DNA from: Durusdinium trenchii | Taxonomy: Eukaryota > Sar > Dinophyceae > Suessiales > Symbiodiniaceae | Length of the DNA stretch: 64,000 bases | Reading direction: 5' to 3' | Assembly: GCA_963970005.1 (NCBI GenBank) | Contig: CAXAMN010004114.1 | Coordinates: 308,217 to 372,216 of the forward strand | Shown: piece by piece, positions 54,511 through 64,000 of the stretch | How positions within the stretch are numbered: the first letter of the stretch is position 1 | How the letters are laid out: each line of letters begins with the position of its first letter | Made by a program: the position numbers and the translations under genes | Notes under the pieces: model-generated | Told to the model about the DNA's origin: nothing | What the model saw: the letters and a program-made list of their open reading frames with translations, nothing else | Database searches by the model: none

Positions 54511-57500
54511 GCCTTGAGCTTAGTTATAGTTGTTGTCGACATTTGTGGAATGTTTTGGTAAATGAATGTAAATGACCATTGCATACCATTGCAAATGAGA
54601 CCTGAATTGAGATTGGCTTTCCGGCAGTTGGACCTTGAAGTTGGACCCATTCAGACTCCAACGCGTGGTTTATGGATGTTCATGGTGCCTTATGAGGTTT
54701 GAATTGAAACATCAATGATTGGCAAGAGCGATTGGCTTCGTCGGCTGTGTAAATTCCTAGGTGTTGGCACACCTTGGAGGACTTGCAAGAGTCGATCGAT
54801 GATGGAGATGCAACGGAAATTTGCCGAACTTCTGCAAGTGTTCGACGTCTTGATGCTCGTGAAGATGCAAGTGGTCGACGTCTTGATGATGACGAATGGG
54901 ATGAAGAAGATGAAGATGACGATGAAGGTATTCGAAACTCTTGTGCAGCAGGTGGTTCACTTCCTCCAGCTCCAGCCACACAGATTCTCGCCAGTGAAGT
55001 AGCAAATCACAAGAGTTCAGGTGATTGCTGGACAAGCATGACTCAAGGGACAACAAATGTTGTTATGGATATCACCAACTACATGACGCTACATCCGGGT
55101 GGAAAAGCCTACATTCTGTCGATGTGTGGACGGGATTCCACTGCCGCATTCCAAGTGTACCATCCCTGGACCTATGTTACAGAAGCCGTGAGACATGGCT
55201 ACGTTTCAATGAAGGGTCAACTTTCGGGAACATATCCTGTGATCACCACAACCACAGTAACACTTGCACCTGGGGTAACAACGACAACTGGTCCTACCTC
55301 TTCTCCGCAGACAAAAATCACCGCAACAGTCCTCGGGCAGCATGCGAGCACTTCAAGTTGTTGGGGCCGCATTGGCTCCTGGGTGGTGGACATGACGCAG
55401 CTGCTATCAACGCACCCTGCCGGCAACTCTATGCTGACTTGCGGGCAGGATGTCACGGCATCCTTCCGCAGCATTCATGCAGACTCGTACATCTCCCGCA
55501 TGCCTGTCATGGGCACTTGGGATGACACAGTGATTAGAAGGCCAACCCCAACACCATCGCCATCACCTGCAACAACGACCGCTCCAACCCCAGCGGCCCC
55601 AGCTCCGAGTCCACCACAGATTGTTGGTGGCCAAACATCCATTTTGAACCCTCAGGCATGCTTCACCTTGCAGACATTCAAACAATTTCAAACATATCAT
55701 AGGATATCCCTAATGAAACAAGACCGAGACAAACCGTGTACAGTTGCTCTTGATATGACCCAAGGCTTTGCAGAAACATGCAAAAAACTAGAAATATTGA
55801 CAGATAATGTATGCTCCATTCTGAGAGGTGCCGAGCGAGTCCAACGAGATGATTTCAAGCACAGATGTCGCTGGACATAACACGAAAGCAGATTGCTGGC
55901 TAGCTCTACGCTGCAAGGTATATGACATGACTGCATACGTTCCTTTGCACACTGCCGACAAATATGCTTCGGCAGGAAACGGTGCTATTGAGAGACTTTG
56001 CGGGTCCGATGCAACAGCTGCATTTGAAGCAGTGCATCCAATATCCTATATCGATGTGTCTGTGAGCCTGGGGGCAATCTACCAGGGTTTGCTGGCAGGC
56101 TGTGGCGCTCCTCCGGCCACTGCCTCAACTACCCAGCCTCCCACCACAACCGCAGCAGCGACGACTGCGCCACCAAGTCCAGCACCTTCTCCAGAAATGG
56201 TCCCAGTGAATGCTACTCTATGGTATGAATTGCGCTTCCCCAACTTGGTCGCTGCTACACAAAACTTGGGCAGCGTTCAAACAGAGACGTCTTTGTCGGT
56301 GGCTGTCGCAAATACAATGGCTCAACAAGGGCTAAGCAACGTGAGATGCATCGTTTCCAACCTTAGATCTGGAAGTATTTTGGCAACAGTTGGCCTCTTC
56401 ATGAAAGATGTTGGCCAGCTTGAACATGTCCAGTTCTTTGGAAGGAATCATATGACAAAAGTGAGTTGGCTGGGTGACTCTCCTACAGTGCAAGGAACCC
56501 CAACGCTTGACGTCGCCTATGCCACCTCCCCCACTCCCACCCAAGCCTCCACTGCCACAACTTCCTCATTGCCAGTCTATACGATCGACCAGGTACGAGA
56601 TCATAACAGCAATGTGGATTGCTGGATGGCTATACATGGGAAGGTCTATTCTTTTATGGGTGCAGGAGGAGCACACCCTGCGGGGAATTTCCTGTCTTTG
56701 GGAATTTGCGGAGTTGAGGCATCTGCAACATTTGATTTGCATCATCCGTTGTCCTACCTAAGTGTCTCAGCTCTGAAGAAGATTGGTGGCGCACAAGTTG
56801 GGACTCTTTCCTCTGCTTCCGCAGAGGATGCTGGGCGCACATATCCCCGTCCCTCGCCTGTGCAAGTCCTACCAAACATTGTGGTCACATTGAACGGTGG
56901 CTCCACCGACTTTCTGCAAAAACACAACCTTGGACAAGATTGTTGGATGGCACTGCATGGTGACGTTTCGCGGCTTCGGTCAGTTTGCTTGCATAGAGAA
57001 GTAGATGCCCTTCTCAACTTCAGAGATTTCCAGAGATTGTACGCTGATCATTCACGTGACACACTGACATACAATGACTCACGACTCAGAGAATCATATG
57101 ACTTCGTACTGTAAGTTCCTTCTAGGAAGATGGCTTTCATGTCCAAAAGCAACTAGATCTGTGCCTGCGGAACATAACATTGTGAGCGAAACCACCAAGA
57201 AATTAGAATGGTTTTGTGTTTTATAACTTTTTGAGCCCGCCAAAACAGTAAGGTTTATGATGCAACCAGCATGCTGTCACAGCATGATGGAGGCCGTGCC
57301 AATGTTGAGGCTTTGTGTGGCTTGGACGCCACAGCTTCCTTTGATTGTGTTCATGGCATGGGAGAAATCCAAGAAGCAGTGAACGACTATGGAATCAGCA
57401 AAGTTGGCACTACCACCACAGTGCTTGGGCAAGGTTGCACTTTCCAACTTCAAGCAGGAATGTTACCAGATCAGCAGATAACCTGGGAGGAATTGGCCAA

Positions 57501-60500
57501 GCATTCAACCACTCAAGACTGCTGGGTCATCCTGGGATCCCAGGGGATCGTATGGGATATCACTGCTTACTTGCCGAAGCACACAGGGGGGTCGGCAAGT
57601 GTTGGAATGCATTGTGGTGGTGACGCAACAAGCCCTTTCGACAAGAAGCACAAAGCGGGCTACATCACAACCATGGCTCAAAAGGGTGGCATCCCTCAAG
57701 GTACAATCAGTGGCCCACAACCAGCATTGGACTCAGGTACTGTGCATCTCACACCTTTGCAAATGAGCGAGGTCGCAAAGCACAGCATAGCAGCCGATTG
57801 CTGGGTGGCAGTTCACGGCTATGTCTTGGACGTCACAGGGTACTTTTCCGGCACCTAAAGCAAGTCTTAAAGCCTCCCCAAATCTGCCAATGCTGTAGCT
57901 CACAAGATAAGCAAACAGAACAGGTGCTGACGGTGTAATGAAAGTGGCAGGCTCTCAGCTACATTGGGGATTGCAACTGAGTCCTGCAAACTATTGCAAA
58001 ATGCACTGGAATGGCAACCTTATGTTGTATTGACATGGTGGTTACACAGGGGGTTGCACCACTGGGGATTTCAAAATGCGTTGTACTTGTTGGATCGTTA
58101 GATAGGAACAAAGTCCTATTCCGCAACTCGTCATTTGTCTGAAACGTTTCTTCCGCAACTATTTGTTCAGAAATGATTCTTCAGCACTGTAACTATTTTG
58201 CGATCTTGAGATTTTTTGCATGCTTCAGAAAGTATTCTTCGGAACTTCCACATTGCATCCAAATTGCATGAATGGAGCTTGGAGAGGTGGGCTTATTGAC
58301 ATACCCTGTGATGGCAGCGGTACATGCCTAGCTTCGGACGAAAACCGTCTAGTTTCCCTAAGAAAACCGTAAAGTTTCCGAAGATATCCGAAGATCACCT
58401 TTTAGTTGCCGAAGATTAGTTTCCGAAGAAAGCCGTAAAGTTTCCGAAGATCGCGATCGCCTTTTTGATCCAAAGAAAACTTTGACCGTTAGATAGGGTG
58501 ATGTTCGATGGCAGATGACAAGCAGCCAAAACGTAAGAAAAGTCTGCAACCTTTTCGGAGAGTGTTTCACAATTTGACTCCCTCGACCCGGACGTGGATA
58601 TGACTGCAGGGAATCAGTTATATAGTTGCATTATCGATTCTCGCTACAATATTGTCAGTTGTGGTTGTCACACTCTCGGGCGTTTTGAAGCCCCTGATGT
58701 CGCCCCCCATGTAGGTGGGAGATTGGGAGCCGACAGAAATGAAGCACCGCAGTGAAAACCACCATGTGGCTCCACCTTTTTGCAAAGACCCACAGAACTG
58801 GAAACGTTGGTAGATGTTGGTAGTAGGGTACTTATTGTATGAACATTCATCGCAAAGCCTCTATCAAAAAGAACTGCTGGAACACATCGTGTCATGCATG
58901 GAGCCCTCATTCTTTCAACGCAAAAGCCATTTCGGGCGTGTGCCAGAGTAAGAGTGATATGCAAACGCTTACATACATCCTGTACATGACATACCTTTCG
59001 CTGAGCCCCTTTTAGGCTTCGGAAAAGCGCGCTACCGCCTTCCATAATAATGGAGCAGGGTTGCTCCTGCTCCGGGCCCCCCGTAAACCAGCGGGTGGGC
59101 GCCTGTAAGTCCACAAAGAGGCGTGGGTTGGCCTAAAGCCCTATCATTGTATTGTGGGGTGGCACCCATGGCCTCGGAACCTCGCCCTAAGTGATGGGTT
59201 GGCGATGGCAGCTGTTGGTGGACCTCAAGCTCAGGCGCAGCAGCAGCAGCAGCAGCAAGCTCAACAGGCGCAGCCACCTCTTCCAGCCCAACAAGTTGGA
59301 GCCACAGGACCTGATCGATACTCGGGCAATCGGCAAGCTGAGGAGTTTCTCTGGCAAGGAGGAAAGCTGGGCAGCTTGGTTCTTTGTGGCTCGTGGCTAC
59401 TTGAACCTGCTGGTCACCAGCTACCAAAGCCTTGATCCAGGCAGCGGAGAATGCCAACAGCTATATTGACCAAATATAGAATGGCTGACATGGGACAACA
59501 CGCACAACAGAAGCCCATCCTGTTCAACCTCCTCACGCCTCACGCAGAGCGTTGATGGACGAGCCCTACAGGTGCTGATGAACGTGGAGAATGGGAATGG
59601 CTTTGAGGGTTGCAAGGCTGTGCGCGAGGCTTACGAGCCTGACGTGGGTGGCAGGCACACTGCCATGTTGATGAGCATCATCGCTCCTTCAGACCTTTGT
59701 GGGAAAATGTGAAGGCTGGCAACTTCCTGGAAACGTTAGAGAGTTGGGAGGTCCTGACAAGACGCTATGAGATCCAGGCCAAGGAGCATGTCTCTGACTC
59801 CAGAGACTTTGATCAAACCACATGAATTTCTCGGCCATCTTAATCATGTAATTAGATCTCTGTCTCAAATCCAGCGATGAATCTTATCATCATCCGTTCC
59901 AATGCAATTTTCAATTGGCACGCCGCAAAAGCGTTTGCGTTCGCAGCAAGGCTTCTTGGAAGCATCGAAAAGAATTGGCAAAGGCATCAACAAAGGTGGC
60001 AAGTTCGTTAAGAAGGGAAAAGCACCAGCGCTGAAGAAATTCAATGGAGAGTTCTATTGCTGTTGCAAATGGGAAGAAGGCTGACTGCCGTCTTCTGGCC
60101 ATGGAGAAGGCGAAGCGTGAGAGTGGTGGCAAAGGCAAGGGCAATACCACCAATGCCATCACATAGACATCAAGCACTATGGCAGAAGGATCCAGTTCAC
60201 CCAGTGGTTGCCAGCAAGCCGATGCTGTGTACTATTCGCTGCCTGACGATGGAGAGCGTGTGGACTGTGCTGAAGCAATAGACAATTTCGAGATCGAGGA
60301 TTCCAATCGAGGACGATTACGGGACGAAAGGTGGGTGATGGTTCGATGATGGTTCACCGAAGCAAGAAGCCGGCACCTTCTACTGGCTCAAAGAGGTCAA
60401 GTACTTGCTGTGGGACTCAGGCAGTGATGAGCGTCTATGTCGATGGAGCTTTGGAGGAGATCTTCACACGGAGCCAAGTTGATGGGCATCTCAGAAGCGT

Positions 60501-63500
60501 GCCTGGGTAAGCTGGGCAGGAAGAAGTCAACAACAACCTGATCACCGTGACAGAGTTCAAAGTGAGTGACCAAGCCAGCAAGGATGCGCTCAGCGTCGGC
60601 AAGATGAGCCGGTCTGGGTTTGCAGCGGACATGAGGAACCCCGTGAAGCCTCATCCATCCCAGGCTCAACTTCCGGATTCCCCTACCTGCATCGCAACTC
60701 CTACTACAACAAGGTGCGCGACGCTGAATCAATCCCCATGAACTCCGAGGTTGCGGCGGGCTTGATTGTGGCGCCTGTAGCTGGACAAGCAGAAGGATAT
60801 GATCGGGAGCACGCAGGCAAAAATCTGGAGACACCCTGTGTGGTCAAGACGGTGATTTCCTTCATTGCGCAGCTTGGCTACCTGGAGGTAAAGGTCGGGA
60901 GCGACAATGAGCCCGTGATCAAGAAGATCGTGGCCAAGATCGCTGGAACCTTGAGAGAAGGGAAAGGGTGAGGAGGTGAAGGGCTGAGGATTCAGTTTGA
61001 AGCAGTTGCTGCGCGGTGATGTCCTTACACTCAGGTACCAGATTGAAGCCAGCTACGGCGTCACTTTGCATACCTCACACAACCTATTGGCCATGGCTGG
61101 CGGGGCGGTGCCCCTTCATCAGGAGCCGGTTCAATGCGAAGGGCAATCAGAGGAGAGCGTATGAGGATGTATTGCCTTCTGGGTGGGACCGTCCTCTTCA
61201 AGACCCCCACGAGTAAGGCCAGGAGATCCCGCAACAGCATCAGGCCATCTTCCTTGGGAGAGTATTTGCTGGGAACTGAGGAAGGGACAGTGTCGGCCAG
61301 AAGTGCGCGCATTGCTGAGGCGCTACAACAAGGAGCTGATGGAGAAGATGATTGGAGTGCCATGGGACCAGGGCACAACCACGCACAACCATTGGCAGGG
61401 CGAAGAGGAAGGCAAAGATCGCATTGTCTCCGACGCGCAATTTTAACCCCAACTGAGGAGAAGGCCAACAAGAGCCCCACGCTTGTGGGGACATCCAAGA
61501 GGAGGATGAGGGCGCCTTTCCTGTGAAGTCAGGACCTTCATTCGGCATCAAGAGACCTTGCAATGTCAGCAAGACGGGCATGGGCTGGGCAGTAGGTGAG
61601 ATGACACCGGAAGCCAAGCGCTCGTGTGGCCCGTGGCAGTATCTTTGTGGTTCCGGCGCTGCGTGTGTGTCAAATGAGCGCCAGCGTCCACACGAAGCAC
61701 AATGACTGGCATTGACTGGCAATACCCTTTTCTTCCGGCTTGCCGGATGGCTGTGAGCAAGAAACAGAGGGAAAGAGTTTTCATGTACTGTAAATAGGTG
61801 CTGTTTATTTCACTCCAGGTAGGCAGGACAGACTGACCCTTGAGATCTTTTTGGACGGGTTTGGCTTGACTTGGTTGGCGTGACTTTGTTGGCTTGGCTC
61901 GTCTTCGGCTTTCCTTTGGGTTGATTTTGCCTGGGCTAGGTTTGGTTGGGTTTTGGCTTAAAGGCTTTGGCTTCCTTGGCTTCGGCTGGTGCACAGTAGA
62001 GCTTCGAAACATACAACACTTGCGAAAAAAAAATCCAATGCCAAAAAGTGTCCTGGAGGAAACTCGAGTTGTCAGGGCTCAGGGAAGCTTGAGTCGGGGT
62101 CGAAAACAAAGCTTTCGGAGTATATTTTCCAAAAAACATCAACTTTCGAGAAAACGATGGTTTATCATCCAAGTTGCCAGGCCAACCAGGCCAAAGCCAA
62201 GCCAAGCAAACTATTTTAGGCATCGTGGAGCGGTGGACACTGTTTGTGGATTACTTTGATTCAGGTATACAGGTGTACAAGTCGGAGATTCTGGGGCAGA
62301 CTGAGGGACTAGCTACTATATTTTGTTTTCAGAAGGGTACAGACTAGTAAAGTTTGTTTTTTGGAAACAAGGTGACAAGGTTTGAAGAAACAAGCGTCCA
62401 ACAGTGGAGTTTTCCAGACTAATGTAGAGAAAAACTGCGACTTTGGAACGCGCACCGCAACACCGACACGTACGCACTTCCCATCATTTCTCCACGTCAC
62501 ATGACCAACACGACGTCTCACTGCATTACAAAATTGCCACGCAAGCATCGCCGATCAACCGAAATATATTCCGCATATCATGGTGGCACCGAACATGATA
62601 TCATCCCTGGCATGACATGATGTCGTTGCTGGCGTGACATGGTGTCATTCATGACGCGATCTCATCCCTGGCATGACATGATGTCATCCCTGCCATGACA
62701 TGATGTCATCCCTGCCATGACATGATGCCATTCTTGGCATGACATGGTGTCATCCCTGGCATGGCACGATGTCGCTCTGGGCATGACTTGGTGTCATTCT
62801 GCGCATGACATGATGTCGTCCCTGGCATGACGTGATGTCATCCCTGGCATGACATGATGTCGTCCCTGGCGTGACAGCACGGGCAAAACGACACGCCGAT
62901 CCAGAGCCACCCTGCAGCAGCAAGGGCAAAAAGAAAGCCGACCCAGAGCCACGCCATTGAGAAGTAAGAACCCCAAAGCTTGCAGCTATCTGGGGAACAA
63001 AATGCGGATCCAGCACCAGCACCAGCACCGCAGCAGCGCCCGCAAAACGAAACGCCGACCCAGCGGCAGCAGCGAAAACGCCGATCCAGAGCCGCACCGT
63101 TCAGAAGTACGAGCACCGATAGTTTGAAGGTATCTGGGAAAAGAAGGACAAGGGAAGAGATATTCACCCGTTGAGAAAACAAGATCTGCAAAAATCAAAA
63201 ACCTCACAGGTTGGTGAATAAAGCTGTACGCAATGCAACATAGCATGTTGGTTATTTTTTCACGGTTGGCAAGTTGCAATATTCTTCTAAACGTTCAATT
63301 TGTAAATTTGCATGTGGATATGTTTTGCAAATCCGGGCTGGCTGAAGCGGGCAACCAAGGTACCTTGATCGTCACTCAGGGGGCCGCCAAAGCATCGTTT
63401 CTTTGTGCGGACAAGACGGCACAGCCTCCTTCGACAGCGTCTCGCATCCAACCAGCTACATAACGATGATGGCTCAAAAGCGTTTGGCCACCATAAAAGG

Positions 63501-63549
63501 ACGCTTGGAATGTCAAACTGTCTTGGTTCGGGCTGACACTACATCATGC
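54257..63549 (+). CDS. Secreted protein with at least eight tandem cytochrome-b5-like domains
   Basis: Five exons (54257-54510, 54761-55655, 55828-56964, 57253-57839, 63360-about 63549) join in phase with no internal stop, giving over 1,000 residues. MAWGNALLVVLLSALPQIAAG is a clear signal peptide. Each domain repeats a D/S-C-W opening, a VYD-x-T strand, an H-x-x-G heme loop, x-C-G-x-D, and a second His 3-4 residues after a Phe. The eight heme-loop motifs are HEGG, HPGG, HPAG, HTAD, HPAG, HDGG, HTGG, HSGG. Cytochrome b5 binds heme through the two His. Linkers are Thr/Pro/Ser-rich, suggesting O-glycosylation. Between domains 4 and 5 lies a 110-residue region (ATLWYELRFPNLVAATQ) of possible ferredoxin-like or SEA-like fold. 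The 3' end of exon 5 and any later exons are unresolved. Confidence 0.85.
54511..54760 (+). other. Intron 1, GC-AG, 250 bases
   Basis: The intron begins GCCTTGAG and ends TTCCTAG, with G following. GC-AG introns followed by G are common in dinoflagellates. Confidence 0.7.
54761..55655 (+). CDS. Cyt-b5 gene exon 2: end of domain 1, domains 2 and 3
   Basis: After an acidic stretch (DDDEWDEEDEDDDEG) come domain 2 (GDCW, TLHPGGKAYILSMCGRD, FQVYHPW) and domain 3 (SSCW, STHPAGNSMLTCGQD, FRSIHAD, two residues shorter in the heme loop). TTTTVTLAPGVTTTTG and a second Pro/Thr linker separate and follow them. The exon ends CCTCAG|GCATGC, a second GC donor, in phase 0. Confidence 0.8.
55656..55827 (+). 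other. Intron 2, GC-AG, 172 bases
   Basis: GCATGC...CTGAGAG, then G. The open frame read through the intron continues to a stop at 55880 but loses the domain pattern, which supports splicing. Confidence 0.7.
55828..56964 (+). CDS. Cyt-b5 gene exon 3: domains 4, 5 and start of 6
   Basis: Domain 4 has ADCW and a degenerate heme loop, PLHTADKYASAGNGAIE, then LCGSDATAAFEAVH. A Thr/Pro linker and an unassigned globular region follow. Domain 5 has VDCW, GAHPAGNFLSLGICGVE and FDLHH. Domain 6 begins QDCWMALHGD and is cut at GAC|GTTTCG. Confidence 0.82.
56965..57252 (+). other. Intron 3, GT-AG, 288 bases
   Basis: GTTTCGCGG...CAGTAAG, then GTT. Splicing restores HGD-VYDATSML, the canonical b5 strand. 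Confidence 0.75.
57253..57839 (+). CDS. Cyt-b5 gene exon 4: domain 6 rest, domain 7, start of 8
   Basis: Domain 6 continues with SQHDGGRANVEALCGLD and FDCVH. Domain 7 has QDCW, PKHTGGSASVGMHCGGD and FDKKH. Domain 8 begins ADCWVAVHGYVLDVTG and is cut at ACAGG|GTACTT. Confidence 0.82.
59200..61560 (+). pseudogene. copia gag-to-integrase debris inside intron 4
   Basis: In order: a Gln/Ala-rich gag start with LIDTRAIGKLRSFSG and EESWAAWFFVARGYLN (59.2-59.46 kb); ALQVLMNVENGNGFEGC and DVGGRHTAMLMSII (about 59.56-59.68 kb); a protease-like LLWDSGSDEHLC (about 60.4 kb); LITVTEFKVSDQASKDALSVGKM; an integrase region with YLEVKVGSDNEPVIKKI (60.87-60.93 kb); and LLGTEEGTVSARSARI and RRYNKELMEKMIG (61.26-61.35 kb). 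Frames change repeatedly, and RT and RNase H are absent. It is a third copia lineage in the window. Confidence 0.65.
62590..62875 (+). repeat. 22-nt minisatellite, CCCTGGCATGACATGATGTCAT
   Basis: About 13 imperfect copies. Each unit contains a near-palindrome (ATGACATGATGTCAT). Confidence 0.9.
62876..63135 (+). repeat. Short duplicated segments around CGCCGATCCAGAGCC
   Basis: CGCCGATCCAGAGCC occurs near 62896 and 63070. The stretch GAGAAGTAAGAACCCCAAAGC and then AGCTATCTGGG recurs in diverged form as CAGAAGTACGAGCACCGATAG and AAGGTATCTGGG near 63100-63135. Confidence 0.6.
63360..63549 (+). CDS. Cyt-b5 gene exon 5: end of domain 8
   Basis: After ACCAAG the frame reads YLDRHSGGRQSIVSLCGQD, then GTASFDSVSHPTSYITMM. 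The second His lies one residue farther from the Phe than in the other domains. The sequence ECQTVLVRADTTSCSNTE follows. The exon may end at CGG|GCTGAC or GGAG|GTGTAT; I cannot decide. Confidence 0.7.
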
Positions 63550-63604
63550 AGCAACACTGAACTTGAAAATGGAGGTGTATTTATTTTTGGATTTTTTCGT
63601 TTTT

Positions 63605-63765
63605 TGATTTATTTTGTTTTTCATGGCTTCTGGCTTCTGGCTTCTGTGGCTTCTGGCTTTTGTGGCTTTTGGCTTCTGTGGCTTCTGGCTTTTGTGGCTT
63701 TTGGCTTTCGTGGCTTTCGTGGCTTCTGTGGCTTTTGGCTTTTGTGGCTTTTGGCTTTTTGGCCT
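63605..63765 (+). repeat. GGCTTCTGTGGCTTTT repeat
   Basis: A tandem array of 8- and 16-nt variants of TGGCTTCTGTGGCTTT. ORFs on both strands across it (Lys/Ala/Thr/Ser or Trp/Phe/Leu repeats) are products of the repeat. Confidence 0.9.
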
Positions 63766-64000
63766 ATCCATCTATCTGTCTATACCTATCTATTTATCTA
63801 TCTTTCTTTCTTTCTTTTGGCAGCTGTTCTCCTTTCTCTTTTTCCCCACATCTCTGTGTGGGGTTCTAGGTTTTTGGCTGCCATCCCGCCCGACTCCGCC
63901 CGCCCGCCCGTCCCTCCCTCCCTCGCTCCTTCCCGCCGTCCACTCACTCACTCCACTCACTCACTCACTCACTCACTCCACTCACTCACCCCACTCACTC
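63766..64000. repeat. Simple repeats: CTAT, CTTT, CCCG and CACT runs
   Basis: TCTATCTA and TTCTTTCT runs at 63770-63818, CCGCCCG at 63895-63915, CCCTCCCTC at 63915-63925, and a CACTCACT array from about 63940 to the end of the window. Confidence 0.85.

Larger units (their letters stand above)
57840..63359 (+). other. Intron 4, GT-AG, 5,520 bases, with transposon debris
   Basis: GTACTTTTCC...ACCAAG, then G. Reading through the donor would give a stop after four codons (YFSGT). Splicing gives VTGYLDRHSGG. The intron contains copia remnants (59.2-61.5 kb), minisatellites and a short repeat around ACCGTAAAGTTTCCGAAGAT (58366 and 58434). The flanking context GGGTAC/AGGTAC is a short direct repeat at the intron ends. 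Confidence 0.65.

Noticed and set aside
63544..63869. Lys/Ala/Thr- and Trp/Phe/Leu-rich ORFs near the end
   Set aside because: They follow the GGCTTCTGTGGCTTTT repeat and have no independent support.

Overview
The window looks like nuclear DNA from a dinoflagellate, most likely Symbiodiniaceae or a close relative. Four things point there: host genes cut into exons by GT-AG and non-canonical GC-AG (possibly GA-AG) introns; Ty1/copia elements of the type carrying a methyltransferase-like domain between protease and integrase; Lys/Gly-rich gag tails and a reverse-transcriptase family with the motif DDLVGFFNSVP; and many minisatellites. Nothing bacterial (operons, Shine-Dalgarno sites, CRISPR) is visible. 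A 10-base N gap lies at 23483-23492.

Two host genes can be read. A NOC2-like ribosome-biogenesis gene runs on the + strand in small exons from about 11.19 kb to 26.6 kb; its introns hold a complete-length but broken retroelement (14.45-21.77 kb) and a 22-nt minisatellite (23.23-24.13 kb). A second + strand gene, 54.26 kb to about 63.55 kb, encodes a predicted secreted protein with at least eight tandem cytochrome-b5-like domains joined by Thr/Pro-rich linkers. Five exons join in phase, and a 5.5-kb intron between exons 4 and 5 carries copia debris and minisatellites.

Mobile DNA makes up most of the rest. (1) 2.26-7.33 kb, +: degenerate copia without integrase. (2) 14.45-21.77 kb, -: an RT element with direct terminal repeats and an inverted internal block. 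(3) 27.55-30.14 kb, +: a short LTR element with 149-nt LTRs, a primer site and an antisense gag fragment. (4) 32.45-42.91 kb, -: a second copy of the family in (2), split by about 5.7 kb of other sequence. (5) 44.65-53.32 kb, -: a nearly intact copia with identical 78-nt LTRs, a perfect 5-bp target duplication, a tRNA-Met anticodon-arm primer site, a polypurine tract and about 2,700 codons of gag-pol broken by one frameshift. (6) 59.2-61.5 kb, +: gag-to-integrase copia debris in the cytochrome-b5 gene.

The strongest leads are the young copia element (5), with its tiny LTRs, half-tRNA-type primer site, embedded methyltransferase-like domain and C-terminal membrane segment, and the eight-domain secreted cytochrome-b5 protein, whose every domain carries an added cysteine pair. 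All homology statements come from reading motifs; no database search was run.
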